This document shows positions 8,171 to 16,884 of a stretch of 64,000 nt of DNA, in pieces. The notes below the pieces were generated by a model, which had not been told where the DNA came from, made no database searches, and saw only the letters and a list, made by a program, of their open reading frames with translations. A program made the position numbers and the translations under genes. The stretch lies in assembly GCF_009742725.1 (NCBI RefSeq), contig NZ_WPHG01000003.1, positions 744,001-808,000 on the forward strand, read 5' to 3'. This DNA is from Nitratireductor arenosus. GTDB taxonomy: Bacteria > Pseudomonadota > Alphaproteobacteria > Rhizobiales > Rhizobiaceae. The stretch's first letter is position 1; each line of letters begins with the position of its first letter.

Positions 8171-9703
8171 TCAGCCCCCGGCCTGTCTCTCTTTGCCGTA
8201 ATCCTTCATGATCGATGCCAGCCGCGTGGCGGCGTTTTTCATGTCGGCGGCGGTGAAATTGCCAAAGCCGAGCAGCAATGCCGGGGGCAGCGTGCGCTCA
8301 ACCGTCAGCCGCGACAGGGGCGTCATCTCCAGGCCGGCCTCCGCCGAGCGCCTGGCTATTTCGGCATCGTCCCAGTCTTCGGGCAGCCAGCCGAGCATCT
8401 GCAGCCCGGTATCCGAAGGCCGCAGCCGCAGATGATCGGGGATGGTCTGTCGGAAGGTCTCCATCAGCACGGTTCTTCGCTCCGCATAGAGACGACGCAT
8501 GCGCGCGATATGGCGCGCGAGGTGGCCCTCCGACATGAATTTCTCGACCAGGACCTGTTCGAATGTCGGCGACTGGCGGCCGGCGACGATCCGGGCGTTG
8601 ACGAACAGGTCGACATAGGGTTTCGGCACGACAAGATAGGCAAGCCGCAGGCCGGGAAACAGTACTTTGGAAAAAGTGCCGACGTAAACGACCCGCACGC
8701 CGCCATCGAGGCCCTGCAGCGAGCGCACCGGGCGGCCGCGATAACGAAACTCGCTGTCATAGTCGTCCTCGATGATCCAGCCGTCGTGGCGACGGGCCCA
8801 TTCGATCAGCGCCAGCCGGCGCGCCAGCGACAATGTGCTTCCGAGCGGAAATTGCGAGGACGGACAGACGACGGCGAGACGCGCGTCGGGATGAAGCCGC
8901 ATGCCGGTCTCCACGTCGATACCGTCAGTGTCGACCGGCACGGCGCCGATCGTGGCGCCGGCGGCCAGCAGCGCGGCGACGGATCCCGGAAAGCCCGGAT
9001 CTTCGCACCAGACCTTGTCGCCGGGATCGAGCAGCAACCGTGCGGCGAGGTCGAGTCCCTGCTGCGCACCGGCCACGATCACGACCTGCTCCGGCGTGCA
9101 GGTGACGCCGCGGCTGATCATCAAATGGCGTGCGATCGCCTCACGCAGCGGCCCGTATCCGGCCGGCTCGGTCTCGCCGAGAAGATAGCCGGCGCCGACC
9201 CCGCTTTCCGATAAAAGCGCCTTCATCAACCGGCGCCACAACGCCACCGGAAACGCGTCGACGGCGGGCATATTGATCCTGAACGGCACCGGCCGCTGGG
9301 GCACGCGCAGCGAACGGGCGACGACGGAAAAGCGTTCCGAACGCCGGGCCAGGCGCGCGGCGGCGGTTTCCTCGTCCTGCGGCACGCGCAAACGGCCGCC
9401 GCTTCCGGCGTCGGGCAGTTGCGAGGACACGAAAGTACCCGATCCGTGACGTGTCTCGATAAAACCCTCCACGGCGAGTTGTTCGAAGGCCCAGGTTGCG
9501 GTGTTGCGGGCCACGCCGAGCGTTTTTGCGAGTTCGCGCGTCGAGGGCAGCCTGTCGCCCGGACGCAATTGTCCGTCCAGGATTGCAGTGGCGAAACGCT
9601 CATAGACCCGGCGTTGCAGAGGAATGGACGGGTCGCTATCGATCGCCCGGAAAATGCCTCCCGATTTCTCGTCGTCAGGATCCATCGGGCTGTTTCCTTC
9701 CAT
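8171..9703 (-). CDS. MocR-type regulator: GntR helix-turn-helix fused to an aminotransferase-like domain
   Basis: A 510-residue fusion. The winged helix at about residues 25-95 has RLPSTRELAKTLGVARNTA, the GntR signature. The rest is a fold-I PLP aminotransferase-like domain with the PLP lysine in GTFSKVLFPGLRL (about K346), the aspartate-tyrosine pair in IIEDDYDSEFRY, and VIVAGAQQGLDLAARLLL. MocR regulators sense amino acids or amines through PLP chemistry and commonly control a neighbouring transporter or catabolic operon. The gene is divergent from the peptide-binding-protein gene at 9802, with a 98-bp shared promoter region. Initiation could also be at the in-frame ATG at 9685. Confidence 0.9.
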   Translation of the reverse strand: MEGNSPMDPDDEKSGGIFRAIDSDPSIPLQRRVYERFATAILDGQLRPGDRLPSTRELAKTLGVARNTATWAFEQLAVEGFIETRHGSGTFVSSQLPDAGSGGRLRVPQDEETAAARLARRSERFSVVARSLRVPQRPVPFRINMPAVDAFPVALWRRLMKALLSESGVGAGYLLGETEPAGYGPLREAIARHLMISRGVTCTPEQVVIVAGAQQGLDLAARLLLDPGDKVWCEDPGFPGSVAALLAAGATIGAVPVDTDGIDVETGMRLHPDARLAVVCPSSQFPLGSTLSLARRLALIEWARRHDGWIIEDDYDSEFRYRGRPVRSLQGLDGGVRVVYVGTFSKVLFPGLRLAYLVVPKPYVDLFVNARIVAGRQSPTFEQVLVEKFMSEGHLARHIARMRRLYAERRTVLMETFRQTIPDHLRLRPSDTGLQMLGWLPEDWDDAEIARRSAEAGLEMTPLSRLTVERTLPPALLLGFGNFTAADMKNAATRLASIMKDYGKERQAGG

Positions 9704-9801
9704 TTTTCAGAGTGGTCCCATGACAATAGCCGCCAATGGCTCTTTCTCAAGGACACTTGTTGCTCGATAGTCACCGCAATGCGTGAGTGAGGGAGAACGT
9801 C
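9704..9801. promoter_or_regulatory. Shared promoter region, MocR gene / peptide ABC operon
   Basis: A 98-bp divergent intergenic region, the natural place for the MocR operator. It contains a short dyad AGCC-GCCAAT-GGCT near the centre and the ribosome site GAGGGAGA (9789-9796) that decides for ATG 9802 over GTG 9787. No strong -35/-10 pair can be assigned with confidence. Confidence 0.4.
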
Positions 9802-11394
9802 ATGCGAAGAAGAACGACAATGGGATTGATGGGCCGCCTGGCGGCGGTCGTGTTTGCCCTGGTCCTTGCCGGGGCAGGTGCTGCACGGGCCGAGCCGCAA
9901 CAGGGCGGAACGCTGAACTCGACGCTCTGGCCGGAGCCGCCGGGCATCGTCATCGGCATCCACCTCAACGCGCCGACGCTGTTGCCCTCGAGCAAGATCT
10001 TCGAAGGGCTGCTCACATACGATTTCGCGCTGTCGCCGCAGCCTATGTTGGCCGAAAGCTGGGATGTTAGCGAAGACGGGCTGACCTATACGTTCAAGCT
10101 GCGCCAGGGCGTGAAATGGCACGACGGCGAGGACTTCAACGCTGAGGACGTGGTCTATTCGCTGACCAAGTTCATTCCTGAAGTTCATCCGCGGTCGCGC
10201 CCGACCTTCGCGCGCACGACTGTGACCGCGCCGGACGACTACACAGTGGTGTTGAAGCTTGAAGAGCCCTACGGCCCACTGATCCGCAGCTTCGACGTGA
10301 TTGGTGCGCCGATTGTCCCGGAGCATGTCTATAACGGCTCCGATATTCGCGAAAATCCCGCCAACCGGGCGCCGATCGGCACCGGCCCCTTCAAGTTCGC
10401 GGAATGGGCGAGCGGCCAGTATATCCACCTGGTCCGCAACGACGACTACTGGCTGGACGGCCGTCCCTATCTCGATGAGATCTACTACCGCTTCATCCCC
10501 GATAGCGCCTCGCGCGCCTTGGCGCTGGAGACGGATCAGGTTCATCTCGCCACCCAGAATGATATCGAGCTCGTCGATGTCGCGCGGCTGGCCGCCATGC
10601 CGCATCTGGAGATGACGACGAAGGGCTGGGAATGGGGCGCGCCGATCTCCTGGCTGGAGATGAATCTGCGGCGCGAGCCGTTCAACGACGTGCGTTTCCG
10701 CAAGGCGGTCATGCATGCGCTCAACCGCGAATTTATCCGCGACGCCATCTTTTTCGGTCTGGCCTCCATCCCGACGGGGCCGATCCACTCCTCCTCGCCG
10801 TTCTACACGAACGATGTGCCCAACTATGAATACGATCCGGAAAAGGCCAAGGCGCTTCTCGACGAGATGGGACTGGAAGCCGACGCCAACGGCGTTCGCG
10901 CCCAGATCGGTCTGCTCGGCCTGCCCTATGGCGAATTGTGGGACCGGCTGTCGCAATATATCCGCCAGGCGCTGGGCGAGGTCGGCGTCGAGGTGACGAT
11001 CGAGACGTCCGACGTGGCCGGCTGGGGCAGCCGTATCTCCAATTGGGACGTGGACATGTCGACCACCTATCTCACGACCCTGTCGGACCCGGCCTTGGGC
11101 GTGGCGCGCAGTTACATCACCGAAAACCAGCGCAAAGGCGTCCTGTTCACCAATACGGCCGGCTACTCCAACCCCGAGGTGGACCGCCTGTTCGCCGAGG
11201 CGGCCAGCGAGCCCAACGAGGACAAGCGGCGCGAACTCTATCACCAGGTTCAAAAGATCGTGGCCGATGAAGTCGCGCTGGCCTGGCTGGTGGAGCTGCA
11301 ATGGCCGACCATTCACAGCGCCAAGCTGAAGAATGTGGTGCGCAACGGGCTCGGCCCGAACGACAATTTCGCCGAAGCCTATTTCGAGGAATAG
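9802..11394 (+). CDS. Periplasmic substrate-binding protein, peptide/nickel ABC family
   Basis: A 530-residue family-5 binding protein. The Sec signal peptide has an Arg-rich start, a hydrophobic core (LAAVVFALVLAGAGAA) and a cleavage site after ARA. The SBP_bac_5 signature region follows: LAESWDVSEDGLTYTFKLRQ and GVKWHDGEDFNAEDVVYSL, then IGTGPFKF. It captures the ligand for the adjacent DppBC-type permeases and fused ATPase. Family members bind peptides, opines, heme or oligosaccharides; the ligand is unknown. It is the first gene of the operon, divergent from the MocR gene. Confidence 0.92.
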   Translation: MRRRTTMGLMGRLAAVVFALVLAGAGAARAEPQQGGTLNSTLWPEPPGIVIGIHLNAPTLLPSSKIFEGLLTYDFALSPQPMLAESWDVSEDGLTYTFKLRQGVKWHDGEDFNAEDVVYSLTKFIPEVHPRSRPTFARTTVTAPDDYTVVLKLEEPYGPLIRSFDVIGAPIVPEHVYNGSDIRENPANRAPIGTGPFKFAEWASGQYIHLVRNDDYWLDGRPYLDEIYYRFIPDSASRALALETDQVHLATQNDIELVDVARLAAMPHLEMTTKGWEWGAPISWLEMNLRREPFNDVRFRKAVMHALNREFIRDAIFFGLASIPTGPIHSSSPFYTNDVPNYEYDPEKAKALLDEMGLEADANGVRAQIGLLGLPYGELWDRLSQYIRQALGEVGVEVTIETSDVAGWGSRISNWDVDMSTTYLTTLSDPALGVARSYITENQRKGVLFTNTAGYSNPEVDRLFAEAASEPNEDKRRELYHQVQKIVADEVALAWLVELQWPTIHSAKLKNVVRNGLGPNDNFAEAYFEE

Positions 11395-11400
11395 GCAGAG

Positions 11401-12378
11401 ATGCCGCAACTGGGCTTCGTCCTGCAATGGGTGGTGAAGGCGTTCGCCGTAGTGCTCGCCATCACCATTCTCAATTTCTTCCTCATCCGTCTTGCCCCTG
11501 GCGACCCCGCCGTGGTCATGGCGGGTGAGGCGGGAGCCGCAGACCAGCAGTTTCTCGATCAGGTCCGTCGTGATTTCGGGCTCGACCAGCCGCTGGCCGT
11601 GCAATTGGCGACCTATGTCAAGAACGTACTGACGCTCGATCTCGGTCAGAGCTTCCGGACCGGAAGACCGGTCACCGACATGATTTTCGAACGGCTCCCC
11701 GCCACGTTGCTTCTCACCGGTACGGCCTATGTCTTCGCGCTGATCGTCGGCCCGCTGCTCGGTGCGATCGCGGCAATGCGGCCGCGTTCCGTGTTCGACA
11801 GTCTTTTGATGGTGGTGGCGCTGGTCTTCTATGCCACCCCGATCTTCTGGGTCGGCCTGCTGCTGATACTGGTGTTTTCAGTCCAACTCGGCTGGCTGCC
11901 GCCCTTCGGCATGCAAAGCATGATCCCGGTCAAGGGCGCGGTCGCGGGCACGCTTGACGTCATCAAGCATCTGATCCTGCCGGCAGTCACGCTCGGCCTG
12001 TTTTACATCGCAGTCTATGTCCGTCTCACGAGGGCCTCGATGCTGGAAACCGCCACCCTCGACTACGTCAAGACCGCACGGGCCAAGGGTCTGCCGGAAT
12101 GGCGCGTCGCCACCGCCCATATCCTGCGCACCGCGCTCATTCCCATCATCACCTTCGCTGGCCTGCAAGCGGGCCATCTGGTCGGCGGCGCGATCGTGGT
12201 CGAGACCGTGTTCGCCTGGCCGGGTATCGGTCGGCTCGCCTTCGACGCGTTGTTCCAGCGCGACTACAATCTGCTGCTGGGCGTCTTTCTGATCTCGGCG
12301 CTGATGGTGGTGTTCTTCAACATGGTGACGGATCTCGTTCTGCGTATCGCCGATCCGCGCATAGCGGGGCGGGCGTGA
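11401..12378 (+). CDS. ABC transporter permease, DppB-type
   Basis: A 325-residue inner-membrane permease with about six membrane spans. The N-terminal span is followed by the family signature FFLIRLAPGDPAVVMAG and a loop with DFGLDQPL. The cytoplasmic EAA loop reads TLDYVKTARAKGLPEWRVA and contacts the ATPase; the C-terminus has ETVFAWPGIGRL. Six bases separate it from the binding protein, and its stop shares ATGA with the next permease. It forms the membrane heterodimer with that protein. Confidence 0.93.
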   Translation: MPQLGFVLQWVVKAFAVVLAITILNFFLIRLAPGDPAVVMAGEAGAADQQFLDQVRRDFGLDQPLAVQLATYVKNVLTLDLGQSFRTGRPVTDMIFERLPATLLLTGTAYVFALIVGPLLGAIAAMRPRSVFDSLLMVVALVFYATPIFWVGLLLILVFSVQLGWLPPFGMQSMIPVKGAVAGTLDVIKHLILPAVTLGLFYIAVYVRLTRASMLETATLDYVKTARAKGLPEWRVATAHILRTALIPIITFAGLQAGHLVGGAIVVETVFAWPGIGRLAFDALFQRDYNLLLGVFLISALMVVFFNMVTDLVLRIADPRIAGRA

Positions 12379-13217
12379 TGGATTTCCTGAAGCGTTTCGC
12401 CGAAAACCGCGGTGCGGTCGCCGGCGCGATCGCATTGGCGTTGATCGTCGTCATGGCCATCACCGCGCCGCTGATCGTCCCCATAGACCCGATGTCGACG
12501 CGCGGCCGGCCGCTGCTGCCGCCTGGCGGCGAGTTTGCCTTCGGCACCGACATGCTCGGCCGGGATGTACTGGCCGGCATCGTGCACGGCGCACGCATCT
12601 CGTTGATGATCGGACTGATCTCGACCGTCATCGCGGCGGCAATCGGGGTTTCGGTCGGCGCGATCGCCGGCTTCTTCGGCGGCTGGATCGACGATCTTTT
12701 GGTGCGGATCACCGAGTTCTTCCAGACCATACCGAGTTTCATCTTCGCAATCCTGCTAGTCGCCATCATGACGCCGGGGCTGACCTCGATCGTCACCGCG
12801 ATTGCCGTCGTCACTTGGCCGCCGATCGCCCGTCTGGCGCGCTCGGAATTCATGGGTCTGCGGCGGCGTGAATTCGTCGAGGCTGCCGTGCTGTCGGGCG
12901 TATCGCGCTTCCGTATCATCGTCTCCGAGGTGCTGCCCAACGCAGTCTCGCCGCTGATCGTCATGGGTTCCTTGATGATCGCCACCGCCATCCTCACCGA
13001 ATCCGCCCTGAGCTTCCTTGGACTGGGCGACCCCAACCGTATCTCCTGGGGTTACATGATCGGCGCGGCGCGCACCGTGTTTCGCCAGGCGTGGTGGCTG
13101 TCGGTGTTTCCGGGACTGGCGATCGCGATCACCGTGCTTGCCATCAATCTCGTCGGCGAGGGGCTCAACGACGCGCTCAATCCGCATCTCAAGGGTCGGG
13201 TCAGGATCCAGACATGA
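12378..13217 (+). CDS. ABC transporter permease, DppC-type
   Basis: A 279-residue permease starting at the ATG that overlaps the previous stop. It has a hydrophobic first span (AIALALIVVMAITAPLIV), the DppC signature FGTDMLGRDVLAGIVHGARI, an EAA loop (RREFVEAAVLSGVSRFRII) and the C-terminal SFLGLGDPN and WWLSVFPGLAIAI elements. It pairs with the upstream permease. Its stop overlaps the start of the fused ATPase gene in ATGA, a sign of stoichiometric co-translation. Confidence 0.93.
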   Translation: MDFLKRFAENRGAVAGAIALALIVVMAITAPLIVPIDPMSTRGRPLLPPGGEFAFGTDMLGRDVLAGIVHGARISLMIGLISTVIAAAIGVSVGAIAGFFGGWIDDLLVRITEFFQTIPSFIFAILLVAIMTPGLTSIVTAIAVVTWPPIARLARSEFMGLRRREFVEAAVLSGVSRFRIIVSEVLPNAVSPLIVMGSLMIATAILTESALSFLGLGDPNRISWGYMIGAARTVFRQAWWLSVFPGLAIAITVLAINLVGEGLNDALNPHLKGRVRIQT

Positions 13218-14860
13218 ACGCCCGTTTTGTCGCTGAACCGCTTGTCGCGATCGAGAACCTGACCGTACGCCTGCCCGAGGGCGGCGACCGGCTCAAAGCG
13301 GTCGACGGTATCGACCTCGACATCGCGCCCGGCCGTATTCTGTGCGTCGTCGGCGAATCCGGCTCGGGCAAGTCGATGACGGCGCACGCCATCATGGGCC
13401 TGGTGCCCAAACCACTGATCTCCACGGGTGCGATCCGCTTCGACGGGGAAAACCTGATCGGCCTCGCGGCGGAAAAACACCGCGCCATCCGCGGTCGCCG
13501 CATCGGCATGATCTTTCAGGAGCCGATGGCCGCCCTCAATCCGGTCATGCGCGTCGGCCGCCAGATCGAGGAGGTATTCCGCTTCCACGACGTGCCCGGC
13601 CCCTACGACGAGCGCGTCGTAAAGCTGCTGGGCGACATGGGTCTTCCGGAGCCCGAGTTGCTGCGCCACGCCTTCCCCTTCAGTCTGTCCGGCGGCCAGC
13701 GCCAGCGCGTCATGATCGCCATGGCGCTCGCTCTCGATCCGGAATTGCTGATCGCCGACGAGCCGACCACCGCGCTCGACGTCACCACGCAAAAACAGAT
13801 CCTGGCTCTGCTCAAGCGCGCTCAGGCCGAGCGCGGCATGGGCATCGTTCTGATCACGCATGATTTCGGCGTCGTGGCGGAGATCGGCGACGAGGTCGCC
13901 GTCATGCAGCACGGCAAGATCGTCGAGCGCGGGACGGTGGCCGAGGTTCTGGGCAATCCCGGCCACGACTATACCCGCACCCTGCTTGCCGCGGTTCCGA
14001 AGCTTGCGAAGCGTCCTGCCGTCGACAGGCCCGGCGGCAAGCCGCTTTTGTCGGCCAAAGGCGTGACCAAGACCTATTCCAGCCGTACCGGACTGTTTGG
14101 TCCGCGCCGGACCGTGGAGGCGGTGCGCGACGCCGGCTTCAGCCTGGCGCGCGGTCAAACGCTCGGCATCGTGGGGGAATCGGGTTCCGGCAAATCGACC
14201 CTGGCCCGCATCATCGTGCGGCTTCTGACCGCCGATGCCGGCGATGTGCGCCTTGCCGGCGTGGAGCGCAATCTGCTTGATCTCGGCAGTCGCGACCTGG
14301 CGCCGCTGCGTCGCCGTGTGCAGATGGTCTTTCAGGACCCGTTCGCTTCGCTCAATCCGCGCCGCACCGTCTTCGAGATCGTCGCCCAGGGGTTGCTGGC
14401 GCACGGCATGTCGCGCGCCGACGCGCGGCGCCGTGTCGCCGAACTGCTCGATCTGGTCGCGCTCGATCCGGCCTCGGCCAGGCGCTATCCGAACGCTTTT
14501 TCCGGCGGTCAGAGGCAGCGCATCGGTATTGCCAGGGCGCTCGCGCTGGAGCCGGACGTGATCGTCGCCGACGAACCCGTTTCCGCGCTCGACGTGTCGA
14601 TCCAGGCGCGCGTGCTCGACCTTCTCGCCGACCTGCAGCGCCGGCTCAGCCTCGGCATGCTGTTCATTACCCACGATCTGCGGGTCGCCGCCCAGGTGTG
14701 CGACCATGTCGCCGTCATGCAGCGCGGACGGATCGTGGAAATGGGCCCTTCGGCCGACGTGCTGTTCAAGCCCAGCCAAGACTACACCAAGCTCCTGATC
14801 GACTCCATTCCCGGGCGTGGCGCTTTCGCCGCTCCGGCGTCGGGTGCGAGCGCAAACTGA
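13214..14860 (+). CDS. Fused double ATPase (DppD-DppF type) of the peptide ABC importer
   Basis: A single 548-residue polypeptide with two ABC nucleotide-binding domains. Domain 1 has Walker A GESGSGKS near residue 48, signature LSGGQRQR and Walker [13 protein letters not shown]. Domain 2 has Walker A GESGSGKS near 322, signature FSGGQRQR and Walker [13 protein letters not shown]. The C-terminal oligopeptide-transporter extension that usually carries Cys residues for an Fe-S cluster is missing from both halves. Start ATG 13214 overlaps the permease stop. It powers the 9802-13217 importer; the second importer (22167-28518) uses two separate ATPases. Confidence 0.93.
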   Translation: MNARFVAEPLVAIENLTVRLPEGGDRLKAVDGIDLDIAPGRILCVVGESGSGKSMTAHAIMGLVPKPLISTGAIRFDGENLIGLAAEKHRAIRGRRIGMIFQEPMAALNPVMRVGRQIEEVFRFHDVPGPYDERVVKLLGDMGLPEPELLRHAFPFSLSGGQRQRVMIAMALALDPELLIADEPTTALDVTTQKQILALLKRAQAERGMGIVLITHDFGVVAEIGDEVAVMQHGKIVERGTVAEVLGNPGHDYTRTLLAAVPKLAKRPAVDRPGGKPLLSAKGVTKTYSSRTGLFGPRRTVEAVRDAGFSLARGQTLGIVGESGSGKSTLARIIVRLLTADAGDVRLAGVERNLLDLGSRDLAPLRRRVQMVFQDPFASLNPRRTVFEIVAQGLLAHGMSRADARRRVAELLDLVALDPASARRYPNAFSGGQRQRIGIARALALEPDVIVADEPVSALDVSIQARVLDLLADLQRRLSLGMLFITHDLRVAAQVCDHVAVMQRGRIVEMGPSADVLFKPSQDYTKLLIDSIPGRGAFAAPASGASAN

Positions 14861-14873
14861 ACGAGGATAAGAC

Positions 14874-16559
14874 ATGGAAAAGAAGACTGTCTGGCAGGCG
14901 GTTGCCGAAGCGCTCGATGCCGAGGGCACCGACTATGTGTTCGGGCTGCCGGGCAATCCCAAGCACCTCGTCTACGACCTGACCGAACGCACCCCGATCA
15001 AGTTCGTGCTGGTGCGCGACGAAAAGTCGGCGGTTTCGTGCGCCTATGCCTATGCGCGGCTGAAAAGGCGGCCGGGCATCGTCTTTTCCAATCCCGGACC
15101 CGGCATAACCACGCTGGTGACCGGCTTGCTTGAGGCGACTTCCGGGTCGCTGCCGGTGATCGCCATCGTCAACGGCGTGGTCGAAAACCATGACGGCATG
15201 GGCGCTTTCCAGGAACTGGATGCGGTGTCGCTGATGCGTCCGGTGACGAAATGGGCGGTCAGGGTGACCGATGTAAGCAAGATTCCGTGGATCATGGAGC
15301 GCGCCTTCGCCGTCGCCATGAACGGCCGCCCGGGCGCCGTCTTCATCGAGGTGCCCTCGGATCTGGCTGATGTCGCCGCCGAGATGGCGGCCTACCGCCC
15401 CGGCATGCGCCGGCATCTGTCCAGGCCCGACGCCGACGCCGTTACCGCGGCCGCCACCGCCATCGCTCAGGCCGAGCGTCCGCTTCTGATCTGCGGTTCC
15501 GGAGCGGTGTTTTCCGGCGCGGCCGATGCGGTCGCGGAGCTGGCCGACCGTGTCGGCATGCCTGTCCTGACCACGCCCGGCGGGCGCGGCATCTATCCCG
15601 AGGACGGCCCGTTCGCACTCGGCCAGACGGGTCTCTACTTTACCGAGGCCGGCAAGCGCTGGTGGGACGAATCCGATCTGATCGTGTCGGTTGGCTCGCG
15701 ACTGGAGGCGTTTTCCACCAACAGCTGGCAGTTCTGGCCGTCCGATGCCCGCTTTGTTCAGATCGACATCGATCCCGAGACGATCGGCATGAACATGCGT
15801 CCCGACATCGCGCTGGTCGGCGACGCGCGGCTGTCCTTGCGTGAAATACTGACCGCACTCCCCAAGATCGAAGCCGACCAGCGTACCGCGCGCCGCGAGG
15901 CCGTCGAGGCGCTGCGCGAGGATTATCGGCCTAAGCTGGAGGCCGCCAACAGCGACAATTCCACGCCGATCCGCGTGCCGCGCGTGCTCGACGCGGTCAA
16001 CCGCATTTTCGGCCGCGACACGATCCTGATGAAGGAAAATGGCGGTGCGGATCTGTGGTGTTATTACTGGCCGCATTATCGCGTCCTCGACATCGACGAC
16101 TGCGTGCCGATGGGTGAGCAGACGGCGATGAGCATGGGCATCATCGGTGCGATCGGCGCCAAGCTCGCCAAGCCGGACAAGAAGATCGTCTGCTTCGCCG
16201 GCGACGGCGCCATGCAGATGTCGCTGGCCGAACTGGCGACGGCGGCGGAGCTCAAATGCGGCATCACCTGGGTGGTGCTCAACAATCACGCCTTCGGCTG
16301 GGTCCAGTACAACCAGCTTCTCGGACAAAAGCCCTTCGTGGCAACCGGTTTCGAGGTCAACAGCGATTTTGCGCAGATTGCCAGGGCGCAGTCCTGCCTC
16401 GGCATCAAGGTCGAACGCGCCGACGAAATCGACGCGGCGGTGACCGAGGCGCTGAAGGCGAATGCCGAGGGCGTGCCGGCGCTGATCGACGTGGCGATCG
16501 AACCGCATCATTATCACGAGCATTTCGAACGGGTGCACCGCGCCCGCTTCGACCACTGA
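14874..16559 (+). CDS. Thiamine-diphosphate-binding enzyme, acetolactate synthase-like
   Basis: A 561-residue ThDP enzyme with the usual three domains. The Pyr domain carries the catalytic glutamate in VRDEKSA (E50). The central TPP_enzyme_M domain includes TTPGGRGIYPEDGP. The PP domain has the ThDP/Mg motif GDGAMQMSL (D444) ending in NNHAFGW. Members make or break C-C bonds next to a carbonyl (acetolactate synthase, oxalyl-CoA decarboxylase, benzaldehyde lyase and others). It sits between the importer and the dimethylformamidase-like genes, so its substrate probably comes from the imported compound. No small regulatory subunit is present, which argues against branched-chain amino-acid synthesis. 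Confidence 0.88.
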   Translation: MEKKTVWQAVAEALDAEGTDYVFGLPGNPKHLVYDLTERTPIKFVLVRDEKSAVSCAYAYARLKRRPGIVFSNPGPGITTLVTGLLEATSGSLPVIAIVNGVVENHDGMGAFQELDAVSLMRPVTKWAVRVTDVSKIPWIMERAFAVAMNGRPGAVFIEVPSDLADVAAEMAAYRPGMRRHLSRPDADAVTAAATAIAQAERPLLICGSGAVFSGAADAVAELADRVGMPVLTTPGGRGIYPEDGPFALGQTGLYFTEAGKRWWDESDLIVSVGSRLEAFSTNSWQFWPSDARFVQIDIDPETIGMNMRPDIALVGDARLSLREILTALPKIEADQRTARREAVEALREDYRPKLEAANSDNSTPIRVPRVLDAVNRIFGRDTILMKENGGADLWCYYWPHYRVLDIDDCVPMGEQTAMSMGIIGAIGAKLAKPDKKIVCFAGDGAMQMSLAELATAAELKCGITWVVLNNHAFGWVQYNQLLGQKPFVATGFEVNSDFAQIARAQSCLGIKVERADEIDAAVTEALKANAEGVPALIDVAIEPHHYHEHFERVHRARFDH

Positions 16560-16581
16560 CCCGGCACGAAAGGAAACGCGC

Positions 16582-16884
16582 GTGACGACGTTCGATGGCG
16601 GGCAGGCCGTGCCAGGGGACCTTCTGGACGAGTTTTTGGCCGCGCCCTATGGCAACCATGGTCCGGCGCTGCGGCGGCTCTTGCTTAAGCTACGCAGCCT
16701 GTCGGCGGAGGGAAAGCATGTTCTGGTCGAGATAGAGCCGTTCAGGCAATGGCGGCTGGCGCGACTGCGCGGCCGCGGCCAGCCGGTCGAACTGCTCGAC
16801 GAGGTGTTCGATACGCTCGAAGACGCCGAGCGCCACGTCTTCCGCCTGCGCTGCGCGATGTTGGAAAGCGGCGCCGCATCATGA
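16582..16884 (+). CDS. dmfA1: Probable small subunit of N,N-dimethylformamidase-like enzyme
   Basis: A 100-residue helical, Arg-rich protein with a GTG start and AAAGGA ribosome site. Sequence recognition alone is weak. The call rests on size, charge and position: characterised dimethylformamidases are heteromers of a roughly 130-residue small subunit and a roughly 760-residue large subunit encoded side by side, and this gene overlaps the large-subunit gene by ATGA. The elements FRQWRLARLRGRGQPVELLD and FDTLEDAERHVFRLR fit a helical clamp. It is shorter than known small subunits, so it may be a trimmed version. Confidence 0.6.
   Translation: MTTFDGGQAVPGDLLDEFLAAPYGNHGPALRRLLLKLRSLSAEGKHVLVEIEPFRQWRLARLRGRGQPVELLDEVFDTLEDAERHVFRLRCAMLESGAAS

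Noticed and set aside
9226-11604. 792-codon open frame on the minus strand
   Set aside because: Antisense to the peptide-binding protein and overlapping the MocR gene in another frame; composition is that of a shadow, with no recognisable domain.
13052-16556. Two long minus-strand frames (625 and 596 codons) opposite the fused ATPase and ThDP genes
   Set aside because: The plus-strand genes carry complete motifs; the antisense peptides are low-complexity and unrecognisable.
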